From positions 1-64,000 of the forward strand of contig MKWI01000029.1 of the NCBI GenBank assembly GCA_001899715.1: a stretch of 64,000 nucleotides of DNA, in the 5' to 3' direction. The notes under the pieces were generated by a model. That model did no database searches and was not told the DNA's origin. It saw nothing but the letters and a program-made list of their open reading frames with translations. The stretch is from Sphingobium sp. 66-54. Lineage in GTDB: Bacteria > Pseudomonadota > Alphaproteobacteria > Sphingomonadales > Sphingomonadaceae. Shown in pieces: positions 54,206-64,000 of this stretch. The position numbers were made by a program, and so were the translations under genes. Numbering within the stretch: position 1 is the first letter of the stretch; each line of letters starts with the position of its first letter.

Positions 54206-54500
54206 CTCTATACCGTCTTCACGAACGGAAGAACCGGAGAAGCGATCGGGATCATCAAGGCGGGCGACGGCGCAGCCATCAGCGGCTGGATCATCGCCAA
54301 TCTCGATCGCGCGAAGGTCTCCTGCGTCGTGAGTGATCTGGCGCCAGTGAATATTGCCGCAGTCAGGCGGGCCTGGCCTGCCGGCGTCTGTTCGCCCGCC
54401 GACGGCTCTCCCGGGCGCCCGCTCCACATCGGAGACAAGTGGCACGTCATTAAGGGCGCGCAGAAGGCGCTGACCGCCATCGTCAACCGGGAGCTCAATC
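54203..54500 (+). pseudogene. Transposase fragment (ISL3-like)
   Basis: About 100 codons with the pattern TVFTNGRTGEAIGIIKAGDGAAISGWI, CVVSDLAPVNIAAVRRAWP and LHIGDKWHVIKGAQKALTAIVNREL. A D-then-DKxH(V)IK arrangement is like the DDE core of ISL3-family transposases (VxDxxxxY...PxAxxVxDxFHxxK). Both ends stop abruptly: at the hydrolase remnant on the left and the integrase remnant on the right. No terminal inverted repeats are seen, so this is a relic. Confidence 0.55.
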
Positions 54501-55490
54501 AGCTCCGGTCTCGAGGCGGGCAAAGCCCAGCCGGCGAAGAGCGGCGTTGAGCGTGTTCTCGCTGATTGGCCGGGAGCTTGTCCGCATCGAGCGAAATACA
54601 TAGCCTGGCCGATCACCGCGAATTTCTCGAAGGCCCTTCAGGAGCGCAACCGACTGACGCGAAAGCGGCACGGTATGAGACTTGCGCATCTTCATCCGCC
54701 CGGCCGGGATCGTCCACACAGCCTCTCCGAAATCAAACTCCGACCATGTCGCCTGCCGGAGCTCACCGGGGCGGACGAAGACATGGGGGGCAAGCTCAAG
54801 AGCATATTTGGTGATATAGTTGCCCTCATAGCCTTCAATGGCGCGCAGCAGCTCGCCCACGCGGGCCGGCTGGACAATGGCGGCATGGTGCTTCGGCTGC
54901 GGCGCGGTCAGTGCGCCCTTGAGGTCTCTGGTCGGATCCGATCCCAGGCGAGCAGTCGCGACCGCATGTCGAAAGACCCTGCTGGCGAACTGAAGCAGCC
55001 GGCGCGCGGTCTCCAGATTCCCTTTCGCTTCGACCCCTCGCAGCACCGCAAGGACGTCTGCAGGCTCGATTTCGGTAACAGGATAGCGGGAGAGGTTGCC
55101 GCCGAAATGCTCAAACAGCCACTCGGCCTTGGCGACCGTGGCCTCAGCCCAGCCCTCCTTCGTCCGCTTCTCGACATACTCGCGCGCGATATCGCCGAAC
55201 TTGTTGGCTGCGCTGGCTTGCGCACGGACCTTGGCGCGCTTCTTCTCGAACGAGGGGTCAGCACCAGCGGCCAACTGCTTACGAGCATCGTCCCGGGCAG
55301 CACGCGCAGCAGCGAGACTCACCTCGGGATAAGTACCCAGGCCGAGCTTCTTTTCTTTGCCATCGATCCGGTATTTGAACCGCCAGAGCTTCCCGCCGCT
55401 GGGCTGGACCAACAAGAACAAACCCCCAGAATCGCCCAATTTGTAGGGCTTTTCCCGTGGTTTGGCAGCCTTCAACGTGGTGTCAGTCAT
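54495..55490 (-). pseudogene. 3'-truncated P4-type tyrosine integrase
   Basis: About 330 codons of a P4-like integrase. The N-terminal arm-binding domain (TLKAAKPREKPYKLGDSGGLFLLV, KWRFKYRIDGKEKKLGLGTYPEVSLAAARAARDDARKQLAAG) and the start of the catalytic domain (HVFVRPGELRQATWSEFD with the first catalytic Arg, WTIPAGRMKMRKSHTVPLSRQSV) are present. The frame ends after NTLNAALRRLGF, just before the usual HGFR box, so the H-x-x-R and the active Tyr are lost. It lies about 230 bp from the 3' end of tRNA-Phe, the classic place for an island integrase. Confidence 0.88.
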
Positions 55491-55716
55491 AGCCTTCTTA
55501 GGCTTTGGCTCCCCGTTGTTGTCCGTGTCGGTCGTATCCATTTTGGGGGCCACTTCTCGCACCTAGGGGTCACGCCGAGAATCTGGCCCCCGATATGGCC
55601 CCCAAAATTCGCGGCTGCTGGCGAGTATGTGCGAACAACTGCGAATGGAGCCGCCAGCAATATGCCGGATTTCTGCGCCGTGTAAATACACCGGCGAACA
55701 CTGGCGAAAGCGGAAG

Positions 55717-55792
55717 TGGTGCCCGGGGACGGAGTCGAACCGCCGACACTGCGATTTTCAGTCGCATGCTCTACCAACTGAGCTACCCGGGC
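55717..55792 (-). tRNA. tRNA-Phe (GAA)
   Basis: 76-nt phenylalanine tRNA with encoded CCA. The acceptor stem GCCCGGG/CCCGGGC has discriminator A; the anticodon arm TGCGA-CTGAAAA-TCGCA gives anticodon GAA; the T arm is GGCGGTTCGACTCCGTC. Its 3' end faces the truncated integrase, so it was probably the attachment site of the decayed island. Confidence 0.96.
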
Positions 55793-55913
55793 ACGGGATT
55801 GGCCGCCAGCGCGAATGCGCGGCGAAGGCGAGCGCTATAAGCATGCCGCCGCGCCCCTGTCCACCCCCATGATGCGATAAGGGAGCGTGGGCGTGGCGCC
55901 ACTTCGTCCGCTA

Positions 55914-56258
55914 TCAGGGATTGCGCCGCAGCACCGTATCGCAGCGGCTGTTGGTGGCGGTGCCCTTGCCGATCAGATGACCGGCCACCGCGCCCGCACC
56001 GCCGGCCAGCAGCGTCTCGCCCACATCGCCGCCTGCGACCACAGAGGCACCGGCGCCGCCGGCCGCACCGACCAGCAAGCCGGTCTTGCCGCCCTTCTTG
56101 CGCTGAAGCAGGCAATAGCGCACGTCCGCGCGGTCCTTGGCAGGCGCGCGTGCCACGCGGGCGCGGTCCTTCTCGCTCAGGGTGGTTTTGGCCACCACCG
56201 GCGGCGGCATGAGCAGCGTCGCCACCACGGCGGCGGCGCAAAGCTTCGTGATCTTCAT
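55914..56258 (-). CDS. Small exported glycine-rich protein
   Basis: A 114-residue protein with signal peptide ending near PPPVVA, a basic segment (LSEKDRARVARAPAKDRADVRYCLLQRKKGGK), then a glycine/alanine-rich stretch (GLLVGAAGGAGASVVAGGDVGETLLAGGAGAVAGHLIG) like a glycine-zipper domain of 17-kDa surface-antigen type. Two cysteines (in RYCLLQ and SRCDTV) could pair. ATG at 56258. Function unknown. Confidence 0.75.
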   Translation of the reverse strand: MKITKLCAAAVVATLLMPPPVVAKTTLSEKDRARVARAPAKDRADVRYCLLQRKKGGKTGLLVGAAGGAGASVVAGGDVGETLLAGGAGAVAGHLIGKGTATNSRCDTVLRRNP

Positions 56259-56377
56259 CAACCCGTCTCGCTTTCTTGTTTCGTCCTGTCGCGCACTCGC
56301 ACGAACACGGCCCCCGCTCCCAGGAAGGGGAGGCCTTACATTACGGCGGACAAGCCGGATGGTTCCTGAACGGGCGA

Positions 56378-56551
56378 TCAGTCTTCGCGCCGTTCCGCGC
56401 CGTCCTCATCCTCCTCGGGGCGAACGGGCATGCGATAACCCTCGTCCAGCCAGTTGACGAGGTCGCGATCCCGGCAGCCGCGCGAGCAGAAAGGGCGGAA
56501 TTCGGCTACAGCCGGCTTGCGGCAGACCGGGCATTGGCCTTTAGTGGACAT
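56378..56551 (-). CDS. yacG: DNA gyrase inhibitor YacG
   Basis: A 57-residue zinc-finger protein: CPVC near residues 7-10 and FCSRGCRDRDLVNWLDEGYRMP in the middle give the four-cysteine zinc site and the YacG signature. YacG binds GyrB and blocks DNA binding. It starts 11 bp inside the end of rng, the last gene of the infA-maf-rng-yacG series. Confidence 0.93.
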   Translation of the reverse strand: MSTKGQCPVCRKPAVAEFRPFCSRGCRDRDLVNWLDEGYRMPVRPEEDEDGAERRED

Positions 56552-57560
56552 GGTGCACTCCCGGCACGAGGGCCTCATCGGCGGTGATCGTCACGGTGCC
56601 GCCGCGCCGACGCTCCAGCAGCCTGATCCACTCGGCATGGGCGCGGATATCGCGCGCCACGGCCGGCGCGAGCGTCAACGTGACCGCCCCCGCGCCATGG
56701 TGTCGCTCGGCCGCGCGCAGCGCTGCCATCGCCGCCGTGCGCACGGGGTCGGCGCGCAGCAGCTCGATGAGCGAGGCCCGCTCGCGCTTGCGGATGATCT
56801 GCACGAAGCCGAAGCCGTTGACGGCGGTGCGCTCGAACGGCTGGGGCAACACCTTGTCAATCTGCGCCGCCGCGATCAGCCGCTCGTCCTTGTTGTTCAT
56901 CGTCGGCAGGTCGATGCCGACCGAGCCGGTAATCCCCATGCGGCGGATCGCCTGCGCGGCAAGCTTGGCGCCCTTGGGGCCGAGCTGGGCGGGCGGCGCG
57001 GCGCCGTCCACGTCGATCAGCGTCATCGCCGGCGTCGGGAAGATCCGCAACGCCGCATCCTCGCGCCCCACCTCGCCGGTCATCGCCTCGGCGAGCAGTT
57101 CGCTCCAGCCGGCGGCCTCCAGCCGGTCTTCCTCATGCGCCGGGCACGGCACGATCGGCAGGCCGGTCTCGTCGATCCGCTGGAGCAGGCTCGGCCCCGG
57201 TCCCGCGACCAGCCCCGGCACGGCGATGCGTCCGCGTGCCAGCTTCTCACGCCCCATCTCCAGCCCTGGCTCGGCGATCGCCTCGCGCAGGACTTCGACG
57301 CGCACGGTCGCCCCCTCCGCCACCTTGGGCGGGATCGGCTCGATCAGCACTTCCTCGCCGCTATTCAGCCGGGCGATACCCCGCTTGCGCACGATCAGCG
57401 TATGGGTGAGGCGGCCGGCATACACGCCGCCGGCCCGCGCGCGCTTGTCCTCCCGCTCGATCTGCGCTTCGAGGATGCGGCCGCCCTGCACCAGCGCGGC
57501 GCGCGCCTCGCCAATACCCTCCTCGTAGAGCCAGTGCGGGCCGGCGGGGATGTCAGTCAC
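56541..57560 (-). CDS. rng: Ribonuclease E/G family protein (short RNase G type)
   Basis: A 339-residue RNase E/G-like protein, shorter than enteric RNase G (about 490). Residues such as GGVYAGRLTHTLIVRKRGIARLNSGEEVLIE, TLIDVDGAAPP (metal aspartate region), GSVGIDLPTMNNKDERLIAAA and FGFVQIIRKRERASLIELL correspond to the catalytic DNase-I-like subdomain; the N-terminal part lacks a clear canonical S1 domain. GTG start at 57560 overlaps the maf stop by eight bases. Confidence 0.88.
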   Translation of the reverse strand: MTDIPAGPHWLYEEGIGEARAALVQGGRILEAQIEREDKRARAGGVYAGRLTHTLIVRKRGIARLNSGEEVLIEPIPPKVAEGATVRVEVLREAIAEPGLEMGREKLARGRIAVPGLVAGPGPSLLQRIDETGLPIVPCPAHEEDRLEAAGWSELLAEAMTGEVGREDAALRIFPTPAMTLIDVDGAAPPAQLGPKGAKLAAQAIRRMGITGSVGIDLPTMNNKDERLIAAAQIDKVLPQPFERTAVNGFGFVQIIRKRERASLIELLRADPVRTAAMAALRAAERHHGAGAVTLTLAPAVARDIRAHAEWIRLLERRRGGTVTITADEALVPGVHHVH

Positions 57561-58125
57561 AGGCGACCCCGGCGGCACGCAGCAGCGCGCGCGTCTCATA
57601 GAGCGGCAGGCCGATCACACCTGATGGGCTGCCCGACAACGCGCGGATCAGTCCGGCGGCACGGCCTTGAATGGCATAGCCGCCCGCCTTGCCGTGCCAC
57701 TCGCCGCTGGCGAGATAGACGGCGATCTCATCACCATGCAGTTGCTTGAAGGTGACGATGCTCGTCGAGAGCCGGTGCCGCGCCTTGCCCTCCGCGTCGA
57801 TCACGGTGACGGCGCTTAGCACACGGTGGCGGCGGCCGGAGAGCAAGGTAAGGCAGGTGCGCGCGGTCGCCTCATTCTCCGCCTTGGGCAGGATGCGGCG
57901 GCCACAGGCGACCACCGTGTCGCCGCTCAGCACCGCGCTCCCTGCATGGCGCGCGGCAACCACCGCGCCCTTCTCGGCCGCCATGCGCGCGGCGTAGAGG
58001 GGCGGCAGTTCACCCTTGTGCGGGGTTTCGTCGATATGGGCCGGGTCTACGGCGTCGGGCGTCACGCCGATCTGCGCCAGCAGATCGAGCCGGCGCGGCG
58101 AAGCAGATGCGAGGATAAGGCGCAT
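57553..58125 (-). CDS. maf: Maf family nucleotide pyrophosphatase
   Basis: A 190-residue Maf protein that hydrolyses non-canonical or UTP/TTP-type nucleoside triphosphates. Marks are LILASASPRRLDLL at the N-terminus, LSGDTVVACGRRILPKAENEATA (catalytic Asp region), LLSGRRHRVLSAVTV and GKAGGYAIQGRAAGLIRALSGSPSGVIGLPL. The ATG at 58125 is used; a GTG at 58149 would add eight residues. Confidence 0.94.
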   Translation of the reverse strand: MRLILASASPRRLDLLAQIGVTPDAVDPAHIDETPHKGELPPLYAARMAAEKGAVVAARHAGSAVLSGDTVVACGRRILPKAENEATARTCLTLLSGRRHRVLSAVTVIDAEGKARHRLSTSIVTFKQLHGDEIAVYLASGEWHGKAGGYAIQGRAAGLIRALSGSPSGVIGLPLYETRALLRAAGVACD

Positions 58126-58160
58126 GGGGCCGCGCGGCAGGTTTGCCACCGCGCTAACGG

Positions 58161-58418
58161 TCAGGGTTGACCGGGGCCGGGGCCGGGGCCGCCACGGCCG
58201 GGCATGTAGCGATAGGTGATGCGGCCCTTGGTCAGATCATAGGGCGTCAGCTCGACGAGCACCTCATCACCAACGAGCACGCGGATGCGGTTCTTGCGCA
58301 TCTTGCCCGCCGTGTGACCGAGAATTTCGTGATCATTTTCCAGTCGGACGCGGAACATTGCGTTGGGAAGCAGTTCCACTACCTGCCCGCGCATTTCGAG
58401 AAGTTCTTCTTTGGCCAT
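58161..58418 (-). CDS. infA: Translation initiation factor IF-1
   Basis: An 85-residue IF-1. The S1-like OB fold is complete: [24 protein letters not shown], then [45 protein letters not shown]. The usual protein ends about there at 72 residues; here a 13-residue tail rich in Gly and Pro ([13 protein letters not shown]) follows. First gene of the infA-maf-rng-yacG run. Confidence 0.97.
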   Translation of the reverse strand: MAKEELLEMRGQVVELLPNAMFRVRLENDHEILGHTAGKMRKNRIRVLVGDEVLVELTPYDLTKGRITYRYMPGRGGPGPGPGQP

Positions 58419-58485
58419 ATCCATCCAGTATTTCGCGAATGGCGCCCCATAGCTCCAAACGCGGCAATTGAAAAGGCGCGAGCCA

Positions 58486-59760
58486 TCAGCCGGCGCCGCG
58501 CGCGAGCGGTTCGATGAGCGCGCCGATCGTATCGAAGGCCGCCGCGACCTCGTCGTCGGTCGTGCAATAAGGCGGCATCAGGTAAATGGTATTGCCCAGC
58601 GGCCGCAGCAAGAGGCCCTTCTCCAGCGCCCGCGCCCGCAGGATCGGCGCGACGTCCGAGAGATAGCCGGCGTCCTTGACCTCCAGGTCGATCGCGCCGA
58701 TCCCGCCGATCCGGCGCGGGTTGCGCAGCGCCGGATCGGTCGCCAACGCCGCCAGCCCGCGATCCAGCGCCGCGCCCAGCGCTGCAACGCGGCCGAGCAC
58801 GTCCTCCTCGCGCCAGATGGCGAGATTGGCATTGGCGGCAGCGCAGCAGATCGGGTTGGCGGTAAAGCTGGAGGAGTGAAAGAACATCCGCGCCCGGTCT
58901 GTGCTGCGGTGCGCCTCGAAAATCTCCGTGGTCGCCAGTGTGGCGGCGAGCGGCACCAGCCCCCCGGTCAATCCCTTGGCGAGACACAACAGATCGGGCG
59001 CGATGCCGGCCTGCTCGCAGGCAAACAGCGTGCCGGTGCGGCCCCAGCCGGTCATCACCTCGTCGGCGATGAACAGCACGCCATGGCGCGCACAAATCTC
59101 GTGCATCGCGCGCAGCACGTGCGGCGGATAGATCAGCATCCCGCCCGATCCGAGCACCAGCGGCTCGACAATGAAGGCGGCGGGCGTTTCCGGCGCGGCG
59201 CACAACGCCTCCAGCCGGTCCAGGCTCACCTGCTCCGCCCCGGCCGCCGGGAAGGGCACCGTCGCCACGTCGAACAGCAACGGCGCATAAGGCGCGTTGA
59301 ACACCCCGCGCTCGCCCACCGACATCGCGCCGATGGTATCGCCATGGTAGCTATGTTCCAGCACGAGGATGCGGTGTCGCGCCTCGCCGCGATTGTGCCA
59401 GTAGCCGAGCGCCATCTTGAGCCCGACTTCCACGGCGGTGGAGCCACTGTCCGAGAAAAAGACGCGGCTCAGCCCTTCCGGCGCGATATCGACCAGCGCC
59501 TGCGCCACCGCATCGGCCTGCGGGTGGCTGTAGCCGGCGAAGATGATCTGATCGAGCACGCTCGCCTGCGCGGCAACGGCGGCGGCGATGCGCGGCTCGC
59601 AATGGCCGTGGGTGATGACCCACCAGCTCGCGATGCAGTCCAGCAGCCGCGTGCCGTCCGCGCAGGTCAGCCAGGCACCCGAGGCGGAGACGATGCGCGG
59701 CACCGCCTCATTGAGGCCATGCTGGGTGAAAGGGTACCAGATCGGCGAGACTTCAGTCAT
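58486..59760 (-). CDS. bioA: Adenosylmethionine-8-amino-7-oxononanoate aminotransferase
   Basis: A 424-residue class-III PLP transaminase making 7,8-diaminopelargonate in biotin synthesis. Family marks: [14 protein letters not shown] at the N-terminus, [76 protein letters not shown] and the PLP lysine in [21 protein letters not shown] overlap with bioD (bioD stop inside bioA start). Confidence 0.97.
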   Translation of the reverse strand: MTEVSPIWYPFTQHGLNEAVPRIVSASGAWLTCADGTRLLDCIASWWVITHGHCEPRIAAAVAAQASVLDQIIFAGYSHPQADAVAQALVDIAPEGLSRVFFSDSGSTAVEVGLKMALGYWHNRGEARHRILVLEHSYHGDTIGAMSVGERGVFNAPYAPLLFDVATVPFPAAGAEQVSLDRLEALCAAPETPAAFIVEPLVLGSGGMLIYPPHVLRAMHEICARHGVLFIADEVMTGWGRTGTLFACEQAGIAPDLLCLAKGLTGGLVPLAATLATTEIFEAHRSTDRARMFFHSSSFTANPICCAAANANLAIWREEDVLGRVAALGAALDRGLAALATDPALRNPRRIGGIGAIDLEVKDAGYLSDVAPILRARALEKGLLLRPLGNTIYLMPPYCTTDDEVAAAFDTIGALIEPLARGAG

Positions 59761-60404
59761 GCGGCACTATCCATCGCCGCGCGCAAATGGGGCAGGTCGA
59801 CGTGCGCGGCAATCGCGCCGGCCAACGTCCGGGCATCGAGCGGATCGAGCAGCGGCAGCCGCCCGACATGCGGCACCCCGGCCAGCGCCGGGATCACCGA
59901 TTCATTTTCGGCATGCGCCTCGCCGACGAACAGCAGCCCGGCGACGGGAATGGCGCGCGCCCGCAGCGCCTCGACGCTGAGCAGGCTGTGGTTGATCGTG
60001 CCGAGCGCCGTACGCGTCACCAGCAGCACCGGCGCCTGCCAGCGCGCGAACTGGTCGATCATCATCCACGGCGGATCGCGGCGGATCGGCACCATCAGGC
60101 CGCCTGCCCCCTCCACAATCAGCGGGCGCGGTTCCGGCAGCGCCAGCCGTGCAAGGTCGGCTTCCAGCCCCTCTTCGCGGAAGGCGAGGTGCGGTGAGGC
60201 GGGCAGCGTGAGCCGGTAGCCCTCGCGCAGTACATGATCGCGCGGCACGCCGAGCGCCGCCGCGCGCCCACTGTCCGTCCCATCCGCCGTGCCAGCCTGG
60301 ATCGGCTTCCAGTAGTGGGCGCCCAGCGCCGCTGCGAGCCCCGCCGCGACCACCGTCTTGCCGATGTCGGTATCGGTGCCAGAGACGATCAGCACACCGC
60401 TCAT
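59757..60404 (-). CDS. bioD: Dethiobiotin synthetase
   Basis: A 215-residue dethiobiotin synthetase. The P-loop is GTDTDIGKTVVAAGL, followed by YWKPIQAGT with the catalytic Lys, PHLAFREEGLE and LIVEGAGGLMVPI. It overlaps bioF and bioA by four bases on each side (ATGA), so the three biotin genes are translationally coupled. Confidence 0.97.
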   Translation of the reverse strand: MSGVLIVSGTDTDIGKTVVAAGLAAALGAHYWKPIQAGTADGTDSGRAAALGVPRDHVLREGYRLTLPASPHLAFREEGLEADLARLALPEPRPLIVEGAGGLMVPIRRDPPWMMIDQFARWQAPVLLVTRTALGTINHSLLSVEALRARAIPVAGLLFVGEAHAENESVIPALAGVPHVGRLPLLDPLDARTLAGAIAAHVDLPHLRAAMDSAA

Positions 60405-61534
60405 GACGCCGCCAGCGCCGTTCGCAGCGCCTCCCCGAGTTGGGCGATGAGCACCTCGTCGACATTGAGCGTCAGCGAGATGCGCAGCCGCGCCGTGCCG
60501 CGCGCCACCGTTGGCGGGCGGATGCCGCGCACGTCGAAGCCGGCCGCCTGCACCGCCTCGGCGACCCGCATGGTCCGTGCGTCGTCGCCCAGAATAACGG
60601 GGAGGATCTGGCTCGCCGGCGCTGGCAGGTCCAACGGCGCGCAGATGTGCCGCGCGGCCGCATCGACCAGCGCTGCCAGCCGCGCACGGCGGTCGTCGGC
60701 CGCAGTCATCCGCTCCAGCGCCGCTCTCGCCGCCACCGCCATCAGCGGTGAGGGCGCAGTCGAAAAGACGAAGCTGCGCCCGCGATTGACCAGCAAGTCG
60801 ACGATCGGCCGCGCCGCCGTCACCAGCGCGCCTTCCACGCCCAGTCCCTTGCCGCAGGTATGCAGTGCGATGACATGCGCCTGCCCTTCCAGCGCCGCGC
60901 CAAGGCCGCGCCCGCCGGGACCATGCACCGCTGTCGCATGCGCCTCATCGAGGATCAGCATCGCCTCGTGCCGTTGCGCCACCGCATCGAGCGCCGCCAC
61001 CGGCGCGCGATCGCCATCCATCGAGTAAAGCGTCTCGGCAACGATCCACGGCCGCCCGGTGCCGCCCGCCGCGCGCCACGCCGCAATCGCATCGTCGACC
61101 GCCTGCGCATCGTTATGCGCGGCGAGCACGCAGCGCGCCCGGCTGAGCTTCATCCCGTCATGCGCGCTGGCATGGATCAGCGCATCGGCGACGATCAGGT
61201 CATCGGGGCCCGGCAACGCCGCGAGCAGCGCCATGTTGGCAGCGAACCCGTTGGCGAAGAACAAGGCCGCCTCGCTGCCGAACACGGCCGCCGCCCGTGC
61301 CTCCAGCGCCTCATGCTCTGGCGCATTGCCGCGCAGCAGCCGCGAGCCGCCCGAGCCGACCGGCACGCCCCGCGCAATCGCATCCGCCACCGCCGCCGCG
61401 ATAGCCGGATCGTGCGCCAGGCCAAGATAGTCGTTGGAGGCGAAATCATGCCCCGCACGCGGCATCAGCCGCCGCAAGCGCGCGCGTCTGGTCAGCATGT
61501 CGAGCTGGGTCTGGAACGGGGCGAGAGTCGCCAT
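60401..61534 (-). CDS. bioF: 8-amino-7-oxononanoate synthase
   Basis: A 377-residue alpha-oxoamine synthase, first gene of the bioFDA operon, condensing pimeloyl-ACP/CoA with alanine. Marks: DFASNDYLGLAHDP, GSGGSRLLRGNAPEHEALE, LFFANGFAANMALL, VAETLYSMDGDRAPV, LILDEAHATAVHGPGGRGL and the PLP lysine in HTCGKGLGVEGA. bioB is not in the window. No BioR or BirA box was found in the short upstream stretch. Confidence 0.97.
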   Translation of the reverse strand: MATLAPFQTQLDMLTRRARLRRLMPRAGHDFASNDYLGLAHDPAIAAAVADAIARGVPVGSGGSRLLRGNAPEHEALEARAAAVFGSEAALFFANGFAANMALLAALPGPDDLIVADALIHASAHDGMKLSRARCVLAAHNDAQAVDDAIAAWRAAGGTGRPWIVAETLYSMDGDRAPVAALDAVAQRHEAMLILDEAHATAVHGPGGRGLGAALEGQAHVIALHTCGKGLGVEGALVTAARPIVDLLVNRGRSFVFSTAPSPLMAVAARAALERMTAADDRRARLAALVDAAARHICAPLDLPAPASQILPVILGDDARTMRVAEAVQAAGFDVRGIRPPTVARGTARLRISLTLNVDEVLIAQLGEALRTALAAS

Positions 61535-61623
61535 GGTCGGTGTCGCTATAGCGCCGGGGTTCGCGCCTGCCTACCGCACCCCGGCCGCGTTTCACAGGCC
61601 GGACCCCGTGGGCCATGAAAGAA

Positions 61624-61650
61624 CCCGCCCGGACGCATCGTCCGAGCGGG
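61624..61650 (-). terminator. Terminator hairpin after hppA
   Basis: CCCGCCCGGACG-CAT-CGTCCGAGCGGG forms a 12-bp stem with one mismatch and a 3-base loop. On the minus strand it is followed by TTCTTTC, fitting a factor-independent terminator 40 bp after the hppA stop. Confidence 0.75.
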
Positions 61651-61690
61651 CTCCCCCCTCTCCCGTTTCCGGGATGGACGCCGGGATCTC

Positions 61691-63802
<2,112 letters not shown>

Positions 63803-64000
63803 GCCCAACAACTCCCCTGCTCAACCCTTGGGACGTTTGCCGCCCTTGCCGGTTTTCGGTGGCGGAACGTAAGGCGCACAGCCGCGCCGTCAAGCGGATT
63901 AACGGGGGAAATAGCGCGCGCCCGGCAAAGGAAGCCTGGCTGGCAGCCTTGGAGCGGATCGCCATTCAGGAGATGGTGGGCCGGAGTCGGTGACGACCGA

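Noticed and set aside
54206..54616. Upstream part of the hydrolase frame as a real N-terminus
   Set aside because: It lacks hydrolase similarity and lies opposite the transposase fragment and integrase end, so it is a chance open frame.
61535..61690. Biotin operator or riboswitch upstream of bioF
   Set aside because: The short region is explained by the hppA terminator hairpin; no BirA or BioR-type dyad was seen.

Overview
The window is a high-GC chromosomal segment from an alphaproteobacterium, almost certainly a sphingomonad (Sphingomonas or a close relative). The support is three large TonB-dependent receptors, a PEPxxWA-type PEP-CTERM tail, the block zinc-ribbon protein / ftsE / ftsX / YdcF / plsC, the block bioFDA / infA / maf / rng / yacG, an EipA (DUF1134) gene, and intergenic hairpins typical of this group. 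There are two tRNA genes (Leu-GAG and Phe-GAA) and no CRISPR array.

Region 1 (1-15.7 kb) is an accessory catabolic locus. Its core is a shikimate/quinate dehydrogenase, a bifunctional QuiC1-type 3-dehydroshikimate dehydratase, an MFS anion transporter, two exported esterases of different families, a secreted beta-propeller protein, a 981-residue TonB-dependent receptor and a TetR regulator. Three similar 14-bp dyads lie in front of the three transcription units and suggest one TetR regulon. The simplest reading is that an aryl shikimate or quinate ester crosses the outer membrane, is hydrolysed in the periplasm, and the alicyclic acid is imported and turned into protocatechuate. A second receptor gene, cut short at its 3' end, lies to the left with a MarR gene and two related 18-bp palindromes.

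Region 2 (16-27.5 kb) is mostly housekeeping: tRNA-Leu, a MATE pump, the zinc-ribbon/FtsEX/YdcF/PlsC cluster, EipA, a YghU-type glutathione transferase, an AsmA-like protein and a PEP-CTERM beta-propeller protein. Region 3 (27.5-31 kb) has a small membrane protein, repeats, a Tat-exported small protein and a protein made of duplicated MoaF-like domains.

Region 4 (31.2-40.1 kb) is an iron and extracytosolic flavin module. ApbE, DUF4198, DUF2271 and PepSY genes run leftward; TonB, a catecholate-type receptor, a PiuC hydroxylase and an FMN alpha-hydroxyacid oxidase run rightward. Two Fur-like boxes sit at the promoters, and the DUF2271 protein carries a DGVSGAT motif, the target site for covalent FMN attachment by ApbE.

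Region 5 (40-48.8 kb) holds a Phd-like/PAS fusion protein, an isolated TadE/TadG pair, a winged-helix protein, a GSDH-family lipoprotein that lacks the usual catalytic histidine, and an M48 protease with exported neighbours. Region 6 (48.8-55.8 kb) is a decayed accessory zone next to tRNA-Phe: a broken anti-sigma factor gene, an outer-membrane barrel protein, an NDH-2-like flavoprotein, an SDR, and a patchwork of truncated hydrolase, transposase and integrase genes. Region 7 (55.8-64 kb) is core genome again: yacG, rng, maf, infA, biotin synthesis bioFDA and the proton-pumping pyrophosphatase hppA.
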